A stretch of 64,000 bases of DNA from the NCBI GenBank assembly GCA_021234155.1, contig JAJEKV010000013.1, positions 16,099,877-16,163,876 on the forward strand, read 5' to 3'. Source of the DNA: Isoetes taiwanensis (Eukaryota > Streptophyta > Lycopodiopsida > Isoetales > Isoetaceae). A program made the position numbers and the translations under genes. The notes beneath the pieces are model-generated. The model was not told where the DNA came from. It did not search any database and saw nothing but the letters and a program-made list of their open reading frames with translations. Every line of letters starts with the position of its first letter. Position 1 is the first letter of the stretch. This document shows positions 21,690-31,432 of the stretch, in pieces.

Positions 21690-22376
21690 ATGGACTCTCT
21701 GGTACAACTTTATTCACAACAAGATCAAACTCCAATCCATGCTCAATTACACATTGAAGAACTTTCTTACCAGCCACTATAGTAGCCTGATTTAAAATTG
21801 ACACAAAGCTAATGTTGTTTGGCATCAATCCTGTCAACTGCATGTGTCTAAAACCTTCAATTGTATTCTTGCAATTTCTATGTTAAGCATATGCTGCAAG
21901 CATGGCATTCCACGAGACCACATTCCTTTCAGGCATTTGATCAAACCTCCTCGACTCAGCCAAATTCCCACATTAATAACATACTGCAAGCATGATAGTC
22001 TAAGTATACGCATTCCTTTAAGAAATCTTCTTAAAAACTGCATATGCTTTTTCTAGTGCGCTGCCATACATGTGAATAAGCAAGTTTCTCGACAATCTAT
22101 CTCCTCCAAATCTATTTCTAATTATGAGTTCATGAAGATGCATACCTTTGTCGATATCTTCTTCACTGCTACAATGCCACAAAAGAGAAGCATAGTGGCA
22201 AACCGATTCCTTCCGTTTATGAGTTGTATTGCTATCCCTTTCCATCCTTTAGAAGGCCCATCAATCCAGCACTGCTGATACAATGATGGGTCTCTAATCC
22301 CACAGTTTTTATCCAGTTGTTTATGGATCATGCCTTCTCCGAAAAGCAAATGAAGAGAGGTCATTGTAATCTCCAA
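21690..22376 (-). pseudogene. PPR (pentatricopeptide repeat) protein pseudogene, N-terminal part
   Basis: On the minus strand the segment starting at 22245 reads YASLLWHCSSEEDIDKGMHL, then NLLIHMYGSALEKAYAVF. These are the opening repeats of plant PLS-type PPR proteins, which bind organellar RNA. After frame changes, another repeat (LTGLMPNNISFVSILNQAT) appears at about 21845-21690, followed by a stop. Frameshifts and missing repeats show that it is dead. The upstream ORF 22376-22122 may be the divergent N-terminus. Confidence 0.65.
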
Positions 22377-22929
22377 AACCTGAAAACCGAACGAAAATGA
22401 AAACTAAATCATGGCAAAATGTCCTACAAAGAGCAAGAAGAAAACCTTACTGTGAATGAAGGTAATCCATATCCAATAGCAATTCCGCAAAAAGTTTATT
22501 CCTGTGAAAAAGCAAAAAGTTTATTGCTGTAAAAACTTTATTCCTGTGATCTTGCAATTTGAAGAAGATGATTTTTGGAATGGATCAAAGAGAGTAACTG
22601 ACTGGCGAGAAAGCATGGCCGAGACCTTCAAAGCCGCCATAGAAGAGCAAACTCTGGAGACTGGGATATAATATGAATCTTGAATCTTGTAAATCTATAG
22701 CCAGAGGTGGAAGCAATCGACAAGGATAATTTTCATTCGTTCGCAATGCTTGTCGGAATGTTAGGGCCGCGATCGGCGGATGGAATTACCTGGGTTTTCT
22801 ATTTTTCCTCGCCGTTGATTCAAAAATTAGATCTAACGGTTGAGATGAAAAAAAGCTGATGTGGCATGACACGTGGCATAGCTAGAATCGCAGCAAATCG
22901 GTCACCTCGAGTTAGGCAACCCTGCTAAA

Positions 22930-23850
22930 AAAAAACACACACATGGATTCAACAAACAAAATAAGCACGTCAGTTTGCTGGTTGCATTGATTAAAGCATT
23001 TTTGTTAGGATATTGAGCTATTTCGGTAGAGGTTCGAGTCTCCATATCTCAAATTCTAAATGTTAGGCGAATTTGCATAGAGATGAGTCCCAGTATTTTA
23101 TATTCCAAAACCTTAGGAGAACCTGTATTCTATATTTCAAAATCATAATGCCTCAACATATAATCTAGGCCATATCTGATGATAGGGTGTACCTCATTTA
23201 GAATATGTAGCACAATAATAGGGGGTTCCAAGGGGATTTGATATGGATGCATAAATCACGATCCTTGAGACCATAGACCATACCCCCAAAACAATTGAAT
23301 ATCATTAAAAAAAACACACACACATAGATTCAACAGACAAAATAAGCACGTTGATTTGCTGGTTGCATTGGCTAAAACATTCTTATTAGGATATCAAAGT
23401 ATTTTGGTAGAGGTTCGAGTCTCCGTATCCCAAATTCTAAAATGTTAGGCGAACTCATATAGAGATGAGTCCTGATATTTCATATTCTAGAACCTTAGGA
23501 GAACCTGTATTCCATATTTCAAAATCATAGGCGCCCCCAGTCATAAATGGCCATAATCGAAACAAGAGGCACCCAGAAGCCCCAACATATGATCTGAGCC
23601 ATAGGATGGATAGATCCGACGGTTGAGGTAGTCCAAGATGCACCTCGTTTAGAATACGTAGCATAGTAATAAGGGGTTCCAGGTAGACCATACCCCTAAA
23701 ACAATTGAATATCATTAAAAAAAACAAAAAAAAAACATAGATTCAACAAACAAAATGAGCATGTTAGTTTGTTATTTGCATTGGTTAATGTATTCTTATT
23801 AGAATATCAAATTATTTTGGTAGAGGTTCGAGTCTTCAATAGAAGCCAAT
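22930..23850 (+). repeat. Tandem array (about 2.3 units, 384-413 bp) with tRNA-like B boxes
   Basis: Each unit begins with an A-rich/AC-rich stretch and the block CATAGATTCAACA(A/G)ACAAAAT. GGTAGAGGTTCGAGTC follows at 23023, 23408 and 23819, then the AGATGAGTCC block. GGTTCGAGTCTCC resembles the tRNA B box. A loosely A-box-like TAGTTTGCTGG lies about 70 bp upstream, which fits a tRNA-derived SINE head. Whether this is a multimerised SINE or a local tandem duplication cannot be settled here. Confidence 0.6.
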
Positions 23851-24810
23851 GTTAGAGCAATATCGGCGAAAGAAGCATGTAAGAACCCAATCGATTAAGC
23901 CTAGATGTCTCCAAGGCAAGTTGTGGGTGCTCCACTTAAATCTCTTAGTCAACTTGTCAAAATACCACTTGAGTGGCAAAGCTTTATTTTCTTCTTAGCA
24001 AGTGTTTCATTGTGGGAAATCTTTGTTTAGGGTCTTTTTACTTGGGCATTTTGGTCTTTTTTCCACTATCATCAATGTAATGTATCAGTTTTCATTAAAT
24101 TTTAGACTCTGCATGCAAACTTTATGTATTTTAGATGTATGTAGACTGAGAATTGACTTGTAATGTTAACCTTATTTAAAGAAAAATAGGTACCCTTGTT
24201 GTCATCTTATAGCTAAAGTGCATTTTTATTTGTAACGGGATCGTTTCCAAGTATTCTTAGGTGTATATTATCATTTTCATTTACTATTTTAAACTCCATA
24301 TTCTCCAAATTTTACATGGAAAAGGTTGTTATTACTAGTTGAAATGCATAAAGCCTAATCACCTCTATGGAACCATTGATGTCCTGTCTAACATACTATT
24401 TGCTTCAAGCATGCTTTTCATAAAAAGTGATGCCATGCTTATGATATCAGTTTATAGCATTAGCTTCATATTAAAACAGGAAAGCCAATTAAAAAAAACG
24501 ATTTTTTCATTATAGTAATAGCAGAAAGAATAGAATTTCCTTTGAAGTTTTAGGTAGGGGAGATCAAAATCAGAAAACAGGTATAGTAAAGTGGAGTGCT
24601 ATCAGTTTCTATTCATAGAAGGTGACATCAAGTAGATGTTGCTTCATCATCTATATAATAACATCTCTTTCCTCTTCTTTCTGTAATCCTTGGAGATGGA
24701 AGCTTCAACATTTTTTGAGCCACGTACTCTGCATAAATAGGCAGGTCACTGTAAGAGGAAAGACAAAATCTCATTGTGATGGAAGTAGATGCTAAACAAG
24801 ATGCCAAAGC
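23851..24810. other. AT-rich stretch, nothing recognised
   Basis: No conserved reading frame or repeat structure was noted. Confidence 0.35.
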
Positions 24811-24815
24811 ACTTA

Positions 24816-25049
24816 CTAATATGAAGGTTCGTCCACTTCTTCAACCTCTATTTCTTCAGAATCCTCATCATCGATGTCCTCATTTGTCCCTGCATCTCCC
24901 TTTGTGCATCCATGTAGTGACAATACCAAGTCAACAAGCTCATCGTCGACGTCGACTCCATAATCATGAGCCCCTCGAATTGCATATGCTTGCATCATGG
25001 AACCTGTGCCAGCAAAAAGATCTAACATGAAGCCACCCTCAGGAAACAA
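24816..25049 (-). pseudogene. Methyltransferase-like fragment with an FAGTGS motif
   Basis: The minus-strand ORF contains GGFMLDLFAGTGSMMQA, then GVDVDDELVDLVLS, and ends in a highly acidic tail (DDEDSEEIEVEEVDE). LDxFAGTGS followed by GVDVD is the S-adenosylmethionine-binding motif I region of N4/N6-type DNA methylases and related Rossmann methyltransferases. The catalytic motif IV that should accompany it was not found in the same exon. The fragment ends right at the left border of the transposon at 25.05 kb. It may be the 3' exon of a disrupted gene or a captured fragment. Confidence 0.4.
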
Positions 25050-25053
25050 ACAA

Positions 25054-25122
25054 TGTAGGGGGGAACTTCCGCCACCTGCGGATTTCCACCCGGAAACCGC
25101 CAGGTGGCGGAAGTTCCCCTAC
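25054..25122. repeat. Palindrome at the left border of the tyrosine-recombinase element
   Basis: Inverted arms of about 29 bp (GGGGAACTTCCGCCACCTG with CAGGTGGCGGAAGTTCCCC) surround a short GC-rich centre. The CCACCT-nn-(A/G)-ATTTCC motif within it recurs in the terminal inverted repeats, which suggests repeated end-binding sites. Confidence 0.75.
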
Positions 25123-25150
25123 GTGGCCTACATCCACCTGGAAATTCCCC
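25109..25150 (+). repeat. Left terminal inverted repeat
   Basis: Contains CCTACGTGGCCTACATCCAC and CTGGAAATTCC. It pairs with 28273-28312 with a 1-nt gap and a few transitions. Confidence 0.6.
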
Positions 25151-25841
25151 CTGCCATGTCGGCAGGGGTATAAATATAATTTTTTTAATTGTTTTATTCC
25201 CTTTTTCCTTTTTCTAGGCGTGTATTAGGCAATGGAGCTCGAGCTTTTTTTCGTGGTAGCTAGAGGCGTGGAGTCGGCGGCGTCGGGAGTGGCGTCAATG
25301 GAGGCGCCAGGATCTAAGCTTCAGTTTGATCTACTTTTCTTTTGATTTTTCTGTGTTTTTTTCCGTTTTTTTTTATTACTTATGTGATTTTGGGTTTTTT
25401 TTGCAGGTTTTTGTGTATATCTGTTCCTGTGCAATTGTTTTTGGCGGTAAATCTTCGGATTTAGTGTAGCGGAGTCATTTGGGTTTACTCTATTATTTGT
25501 ATTGGTAGTCGAGATGTTTCTTGAGTTATTTGCGGTTGCATGCGACTCTCTTGTGTGCAAGTGAACACGTTTTCTCGAGAGAAGATCAAGTTACGCAAAT
25601 TTTCGTGGAAGTTTTAAGGTTTGGAACTTTGTTTTTTATGTTTGACCTTTGTATTTTTTGTTTATTAAAGCTTACATGCATTCTAACTTAAGTTTTTGTT
25701 TGCAAGTTGCAATGGTTGGTGTGTTAAACTACTTGTCGATTATCTTATCTAATTGTTGTGTGTTTATTAGTATTACTTCAAGCGGTATGGATGTGGAATG
25801 TAGTCCTTTTCTATCTGATTATTTCTTTGCTCTTGGTCTTT

Positions 25842-27587
25842 GAAGAAGAGATAGGGGATGTTGATCGGTTTACGGAAAATGGGAATCTTATTGAAATAGA
25901 CAAGTTTATGGCGAGAAGTTGAGAAAAGAAGAAGTGGTATAATGTTGATTTAGGGGATCCGGTGAAAAAGATCTGAGAGAAAGAGGTTGAGGATCCGAGG
26001 TTCTTGCCTCTTGATGAAAAATTAATGCATGATGTGTATCATGGAGGGAGAGATCGGTCTTCTAAGGCCACTAATTGGGCAAGGAAAAAATTTGATGCTT
26101 GGAGGAATTGAGAGAAAAGTTTGGCATACATTTCCAATTGAAGATGTTCCCTTACGAGGAGATGAATGATATCTTTGGTCATGTTTATGATCCAGGTGAA
26201 GAAAAACAATGGCAAAATGTTTCCTGCAAGCAGGTTAGTGTATGTGTTGTTAATATTGTTTTTTAATTATTAGTTCTAACCTCTTTAATTGTTATTCTTG
26301 CAGCCTCAATAACCTGTTTAAGACTATTGGTCGAATCATAGACATGATTATTGAGCAGACAGGAGTTGATAGGGAGAGGTTCAATATTTTAAAGCATTCA
26401 ATCTTTGGTAGGGCTTGCAAGGCGTTCATTGGTGCTGCGGAGCGTTCACGACGTGCTAGTGTGGGAGCTGAGAAGAAGAAGGCCGGCCAATCGGCTTTAA
26501 TGTTGGCCTTGAATTATTGGCAGATCGTGACCACCAAATTACCTTTAACACAGGTAACTTTCTTCTTTTATTTGTTATTTCTAGTTGTAGGCTAGTTTTT
26601 TTAGCTAGTTTTTAGCTAGTTTTAGCTTCATGTTTTAGGTTTATTACACTGTTATTAGACTGTTTTCAGGGTTATGTTTTACACTAATGTAATTTTTGTT
26701 TTATTTATAGGTTGTCAAAAAAGGCTGTGCTATCATATGGTTAGTAGGTTTGGAATCAGAGGTCATGCAGAGTTGCATGGGGTCCTCGATTGTGACATGA
26801 GTCTGCGGAATGATGAATTTGGAGAGCTTGTTCAGTACAGAGAACGCACATCAAAGAACTGGAATTGTAGTATCACTAGGTTTGATGATTCTCACTTCCG
26901 GCCTCCTATTTGGACTCTGAAATGATTTTGTTGAGACATACAAGCGGTATGTCCGAGACACTTGCACGAAAAAAGAGAATGAAATGCCCGACACTTCTTC
27001 TTGCAGACAATTCCTAATCCTCGATACAATGTAAGTTAATTACTGTTGTTTTCTTTAAATATTTTATTTTGCTAATATATTTCTTGTTTTTTGCAGGTGT
27101 GGTATCAAAAGGTGCCTATGGGTGTTAATAAATTACGGACTTGGCTGCAATCAATGGGGAGTCTTGTGAGTGATATCGAAATCACTAATAAGAGTGGTCG
27201 TGTTACTTTAGTTTCTAGGCTTTCGATGGCTGGAGTTCCACCAGAAGTTGGCATGTTGATCACTGGCCACAGGAAGGTCGAGTCTTATAGCAAGTAAGTA
27301 CTTTATATTTATTTGTTTTATGGTTTGTTTTTTCTTATTGCTACTTGGTATTTCCTGCCGGGTATGATAGGACAAAGGAAATGCAGGTTGATGCTGCAAT
27401 GAGCATTCTGGCATCTCCATATAATGAGGATGGAACTTTAAAAGTTTATAGCGACTTGCTAGAGCAAGAGAAAACAAGAAAAAGTTCAATTATGTCAGCA
27501 TTTAATGGTGGAGCAAGTTCTAGTAAAGGAATCAAGGATGCTATTAGTGAGAAAGTTGCAGGTGATCAAATTAAAGCTTCTGATAAG
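25842..27587 (+). pseudogene. Tyrosine recombinase-like (DUF3504/Crypton-type) gene, decayed, at least five exons
   Basis: Exon pieces are 25842-26224 (frameshift near 26110), 26304-26553, 26711-27030, 27097-27293 and 27362-27587. The first carries a core-binding-domain-like stretch (SSKATNWARKKFDAWR). The third has FGIRGHAELHG, resembling the box with the first catalytic Arg, and YRERTSKNWNC. The fourth has the C-terminal box: TNKSGRVTLVSRL (the His of HxxR replaced by Lys), AGVP and ITGHRKVESYSK, with the catalytic Tyr expected as the first residue after the splice. That Tyr is present in the last exon (YDRTKEMQ). Defects are in-frame TGAs in exons 1 and 3, a frameshift, and an acceptor reading GG instead of AG before 27362. 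Further exons up to about 28000 are likely. The order and spacing match proteins with a DUF3504 domain; this assignment is by eye. Confidence 0.6.
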
Positions 27588-28272
27588 GTAATATATTTTT
27601 GTATTCCTTAATTTCATTGTTAAATTTCTTTAGTAACCATTTATTTAAGCGAGGTTGCTATATGCATTTGTTCCTTCTATACACATTTTGCTTGGTTTCT
27701 ACAAATATGGATGTTGCTCTTTGTTGGAGATGTTCGAATTCAGGAAGTATCAACATAATGAGGTTTGAAGCAAATTTGGAAATAGACAATGAGGTTTGGG
27801 AAAAGTGCCTCAAAATTGTCCTCGGTTAGAAGGTGGTAGCATGATTGCAAATTCTACAATGACTAATGGTGGTGGGTCTTTCATGGCGACAACAAACAAA
27901 ATTGCGTGTTTGTCAATATCGATTCTTGAATCCTTTCTGGTTTGGACCCGATTATTGAAAATGTCATGGCTTCAATTCCAAAAATTTCTTGAGGATGTTT
28001 GATCTAACTTGGAGATCTGATAGTAACTGAACTTTGAAATGTGAAACTTGGAAATGTGAAACTTTTTGGAAATGTGAAACTTTTTTGTTGAAACTTTTTT
28101 GGAAATGTGAAACTTTTTTGAATTTAAGCTGTATTGAAAAATTATGTTGTATTGTAATCTTATTGTATTGAAAAATTATGTGGTGGCTGCCACCGAACCG
28201 CCTTGAAATTTAACGGATAAAACACTTTCAACAGTTAAAAAAATCATGAAAAAACCTTAGTAGGTAATCTCA

Positions 28273-28312
28273 AGGAATTTCTAGGTGGTGTAGGTTACGT
28301 AAAAGGAATTCC
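28273..28312 (-). repeat. Right terminal inverted repeat
   Basis: Reads GGAATTTCTAGGTGGTGTAG then GTTACGTAAAAGGAATTCC on the plus strand, inverted relative to 25109-25150. Confidence 0.6.
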
Positions 28313-28389
28313 ATAAACTTGATGAATCTCTCCAGCCCATACCTAGAGTGTATGTTGTCCCTTAGTGACAACTTCTCATGTGAAGCAAG

Positions 28390-28925
28390 TACATGATGAA
28401 TAGAATAGAATAGAATAGAATAGTTTTTTTAACGTCCACGGAGACCAATAGGTCATGGGACCCATACAATGGGCTAGTACAATCATTACTACTAGGATTA
28501 AAAAACCCCTGCCTCGAAAGGTTTTCAAGGGAAAAACCTTTTCAGTAATGATGATACTAGACAAGCGGAGATAATGACTACTGAGGGCTCAGTAATTGCA
28601 GACGTTTATCTAGAACCTCAAGTATGTATAATGCCAAGTCATGCACAGCTCTGAGAAGTTGTGGAAGCGTGGAATGGAATCCTAAGGTCAAAAAATGATT
28701 CCAGACTATCTCAAAAGCAGGGCAACTCAGAAGAGTATGGCTTTCATCTTCAATAACCTGTAACTGGCAACAGGCACATAGTCTCGCTTCTCGTGGCAAT
28801 TGCGGCCGCTCCCATCTACCTGTCTCAATCCGTAGCCTGTGGGACCCCGTGCGAATTGATGCAATAGCTACAAGCTTGTTCCTGGACAATGAAGCAAGCA
28901 AATAAGCTTGGGGCCCTGGTGCCAA
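28390..28925 (-). mobile_element. 5'-truncated LINE, 3' end with (TTCTA)n tail
   Basis: The minus-strand frame 28925-28578 encodes the C-terminal region of LINE ORF2: IRTGSHRLRIETGRW, then a cysteine/histidine zinc-finger-like ARLCACCQ...ESHTLLSCPAF. The 3' UTR contains the GGTTTTTCCC...TTTTTTAATC module and the end consensus GGTCCCATG...CTCCGTGGACG. It closes with a pentanucleotide tail (28398-28420 on the plus strand, GAATA repeats). 5' truncation at about 28925 is typical of target-primed insertion. It interrupts the minus-strand exon cluster to its right. Confidence 0.8.
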
Positions 28926-28929
28926 GGTG

Positions 28930-29951
28930 GGATTTATGTGTGCATGATAATGACCAGTTATTGTTCTGATTTAAATCCTTCATTGAAAAGATTTCTCCAT
29001 TGAAGTACCCCAAGTCATCAATGCCAATTCTTCCATAAAGTGCAAGGTAGGACCAATGAAACAAGTTTCCCATATCATCCTCAATAACATCAAGAGGCTC
29101 TTTGCTTGTCGTACAATGTAAACAATGCCTCTTATTTGCTTGAACATCTACTATTTCCAACTGATCAACCAAGCATAGACATGCAACAATCCCTTCATCA
29201 TATATACATAAAGTGGCCAATGTAAATGCATCTCCAACCAATTGTGTAATATAAACGTTCCAGTTTGGTAAAGTGGAGTGCCCAATACTTGGAAGCCCAT
29301 TTGTGGAAAAATCTAGTACAATAAGATCTGCCCCCAAGTCCTGCTCACTCCGCCTCTTTTGTAATTGCGTCCTTGCATAGCTAATTGCCTTCCAAACTCT
29401 CTTATTATTTTGAAGCTACTATCACCTTTTGTGTTGATGCTCCTTGCAATATCAGAAACATTTGCGGCCTTCAAAACTAGTGAAACATTAGCATACCTTA
29501 AAATTAGATTTGTCCCTTGATGGACCATAAATAGTTCATTTGTACAGTTCACTTTAAAATTAATATAAAATCAACAGCATAAAATTCAGTTAAACCCTTT
29601 CTACATGTTAATATATGACAGTCATGTTGCACAAGAAAAATAGTTAAAAATGTATATACCTCTAAAATTGAAAGTTATGCTTAGGTGAGCTATAGATATT
29701 GTGCCAGGGTATGCAATTTCGCCTGATAAGGGCCTGATGAGCCCATTAGGGCAAGTTAGGATCTGAGCTTGGTGCTCGCTAGGATCCGAGCCTAACGAAA
29801 TTGTCTGCCCTGGCACATTATCTAACGTAATGCTTCGGGGCAGAGGCTCTTTAGCTTTAGGAAGCAACGATTTCTGGAAAATTATTGCAATTTTGGAAAC
29901 GCCAAGAGAGAAGGCCATTATTAGATATAATCTGCATTTGTAATTGGGCAA
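28930..29951 (-). pseudogene. Unrecognised multi-exon gene remnant
   Basis: Three minus-strand segments look like exons of one gene. 29951-29665 opens with MPNYKCRLYLIMAF and contains NVPGQTISLGSD. 29552-29340 includes QGTNLILRYANVSLVLKA and EFGRQLAMQGRNYKR. After a 1-nt frame change, 29337-28930 reads QDLGADLIVLDFSTNGLP, then TLPNWNVY and VDQLEIVDVQANKRHC. The DLIVLD followed by TLPNW recalls MT-A70 methyltransferases, but the DPPW catalytic motif is absent and the rest does not fit, so I leave it unnamed. The frame change and the LINE at its end make it a pseudogene. Confidence 0.35.
29512..29700. repeat. Segment duplicated at 43806-43995
   Basis: This stretch, from CCCTTGATGGACCATAAATA through AATAGTTAAAAATG and on to TGCTTAG, recurs near 43.8 kb in the same orientation with about 85% identity by eye. 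It covers the end of one candidate exon and the following intron of the gene remnant. Confidence 0.75.
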
Positions 29952-29959
29952 AATTGGCT

Positions 29960-30700
29960 TTGCTCGAACATTACATATTGCCCAAGATTCAAAATTTTAG
30001 CCTAGTCTAAATAGTCTCACCTCAAATTGCACTCACATATATTAGATCTTGGTTATTTGTTTCCTTTTTTATTTAGCTGCAAAAATTCCTGACCCGCTTA
30101 GCAAGTCACAATTCCATCCATAATCTACACTTGTTCCAAACTAGTACTATAAATAAAGTTTTGACTTGATTAATTAAATGCTATATTGATTCATACCCAA
30201 ACATAAATTGTACCAAATCCTGTTTAAGTGTTCAAACTCTCGGTTATCCAACCATGTAACTCTTGAAAATATGATTTCTCTGTTCTACCCTTAAGTATGT
30301 GGCAAAGAGAATATTTCAATGGAAATAACCATGGTTTTATTTTGTTTTTCTGAAATTGAGGCTAAAACCTAACCTTTTCTCATTTCCCTTCCGCAATAGT
30401 TGGTTGACATGTGTATCAGTGTTGGGCAGGGTTTAGCCAGGTTTCTAAATTTAGGAGGACAAAGTTAGGGGCCGATTTTATATCAAGCCATTTGTTCTAC
30501 AGGCAATGTCACGGCAAGGATGTGCTTGAAGCATGTGTAGGGTATGGGCTCGTATTCTTCCACCTCTGCATGCAACAATTTGGGAGGGTGAGGAGGAGGG
30601 ACGAGTACCTTTAGGTTAGTAATCGATTTAGGCTGCCCCTCTTTTTTTTGGCAAAATCATAATTAGACTAATTGATTTGAGAAGCTAAAGAAGACTCCTA
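29960..30700. other. Stretch without a recognised gene
   Basis: The small ORF 30411-30614 shows no recognisable motif. Confidence 0.35.
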
Positions 30701-31432
30701 CCATAAGAAACGAAACCAATGGTCCAAAATTGCATGCAAAACATGCATGCATGCATGCTCTTCCTCGTGAGAACAAGGAGGATTCACTTTTGGGTGCTAT
30801 ACAATGTGCCTAAGTGACTCGTAGGGGGATTTTTTGGATCCATTTTCACACTGCATTATCACTGACGAGTTAGGGGGGGCTTTTGGCCACTACTTTGGGT
30901 AAATTTCGTATAGAAGGGGTCAAATTTTCCTTTCAAAAAATCATATACGAGGGTGTTTGTGGTCACCCTCTACATGCACACGGCATATCCCTTTTTGTAT
31001 AAACACATCCCCGGGCATGAGAATGGCGATCCAGCGAAGTGGATCAATAACATTCTCATGATTGAACTCGCATAATGCATCAAAACTCCCGATAAAAAAG
31101 AACTTCTGCGTAACTCTCAAGAATCGTGAAGGACAACAAAGATTGCCTCAATCGGACAACGGTCGGGATGGAAAAAGGAGAATCAAAAGCGTTAAGAAAG
31201 ATCTATCCATGTAGGAAAAAGCTCCTCCCCTGCCACGGCAGTTCAAGAGGAAAAAGAACAAAAATGCTTAGACAAAGAAGGAACCGGAGTTTGAGAAACC
31301 GAAGAAGACTCATGCTATAAGAAAAGAAAACAACAGTCCATAATTGCATGCAAAACATGCATGTGTGCATGCTCTTCATCAAAAGAATGTCGATCCAGCG
31401 GGTGGATCGATAGCATAAATATTATACATTCT
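30700..31432 (+). repeat. Hairpin repeat family, locus 2: two tandem units plus a partial one
   Basis: Hairpins at 31016-31060 and 31383-31432 are about 367 bp apart. Each is followed or preceded by blocks shared with locus 1 at 3.3-4.5 kb: an ACTCGCAT...CCCGATA...AGAACTTC order downstream and a GCATGC-rich stretch upstream. A further partial unit at about 30700-30770 shares CATAAGAAACGAAACCAATG and the GCATGC run with 31315-31370. The inner stem here is GATCCA with TGGATC, unlike locus 1, but pairing is kept. Confidence 0.65.

Larger units (their letters stand above)
25109..28312 (+). mobile_element. DNA transposon with terminal inverted repeats and a Crypton-like tyrosine recombinase gene
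   Basis: The left end (25109-25150) and right end (28273-28312) are inverted copies over about 40 bp, sharing GGAATTTC-n-AGGTGG, TGTAGG, ACGTA and GGAA...TTCC. Roughly 30 of 37 aligned bases agree. A TATAAATA box (about 25170) follows the left repeat. In between lies a multi-exon gene whose product looks like a tyrosine recombinase. Classical Cryptons lack terminal inverted repeats, and DIRS elements have inverted repeats but also encode reverse transcriptase, which is absent here. Borders and target duplication remain uncertain. Confidence 0.55.

Noticed and set aside
23010-23060. Functional tRNA gene
   Set aside because: Only a B box and a weak A box are present; no cloverleaf acceptor pairing could be drawn.
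28825-29337. A single 170-codon minus-strand gene
   Set aside because: The ORF joins an unrelated exon to the LINE C-terminal region across the LINE truncation point.
29313-29552. Naming the exon cluster as METTL4/MT-A70
   Set aside because: The DPPW motif is absent and the downstream sequence does not follow the family.
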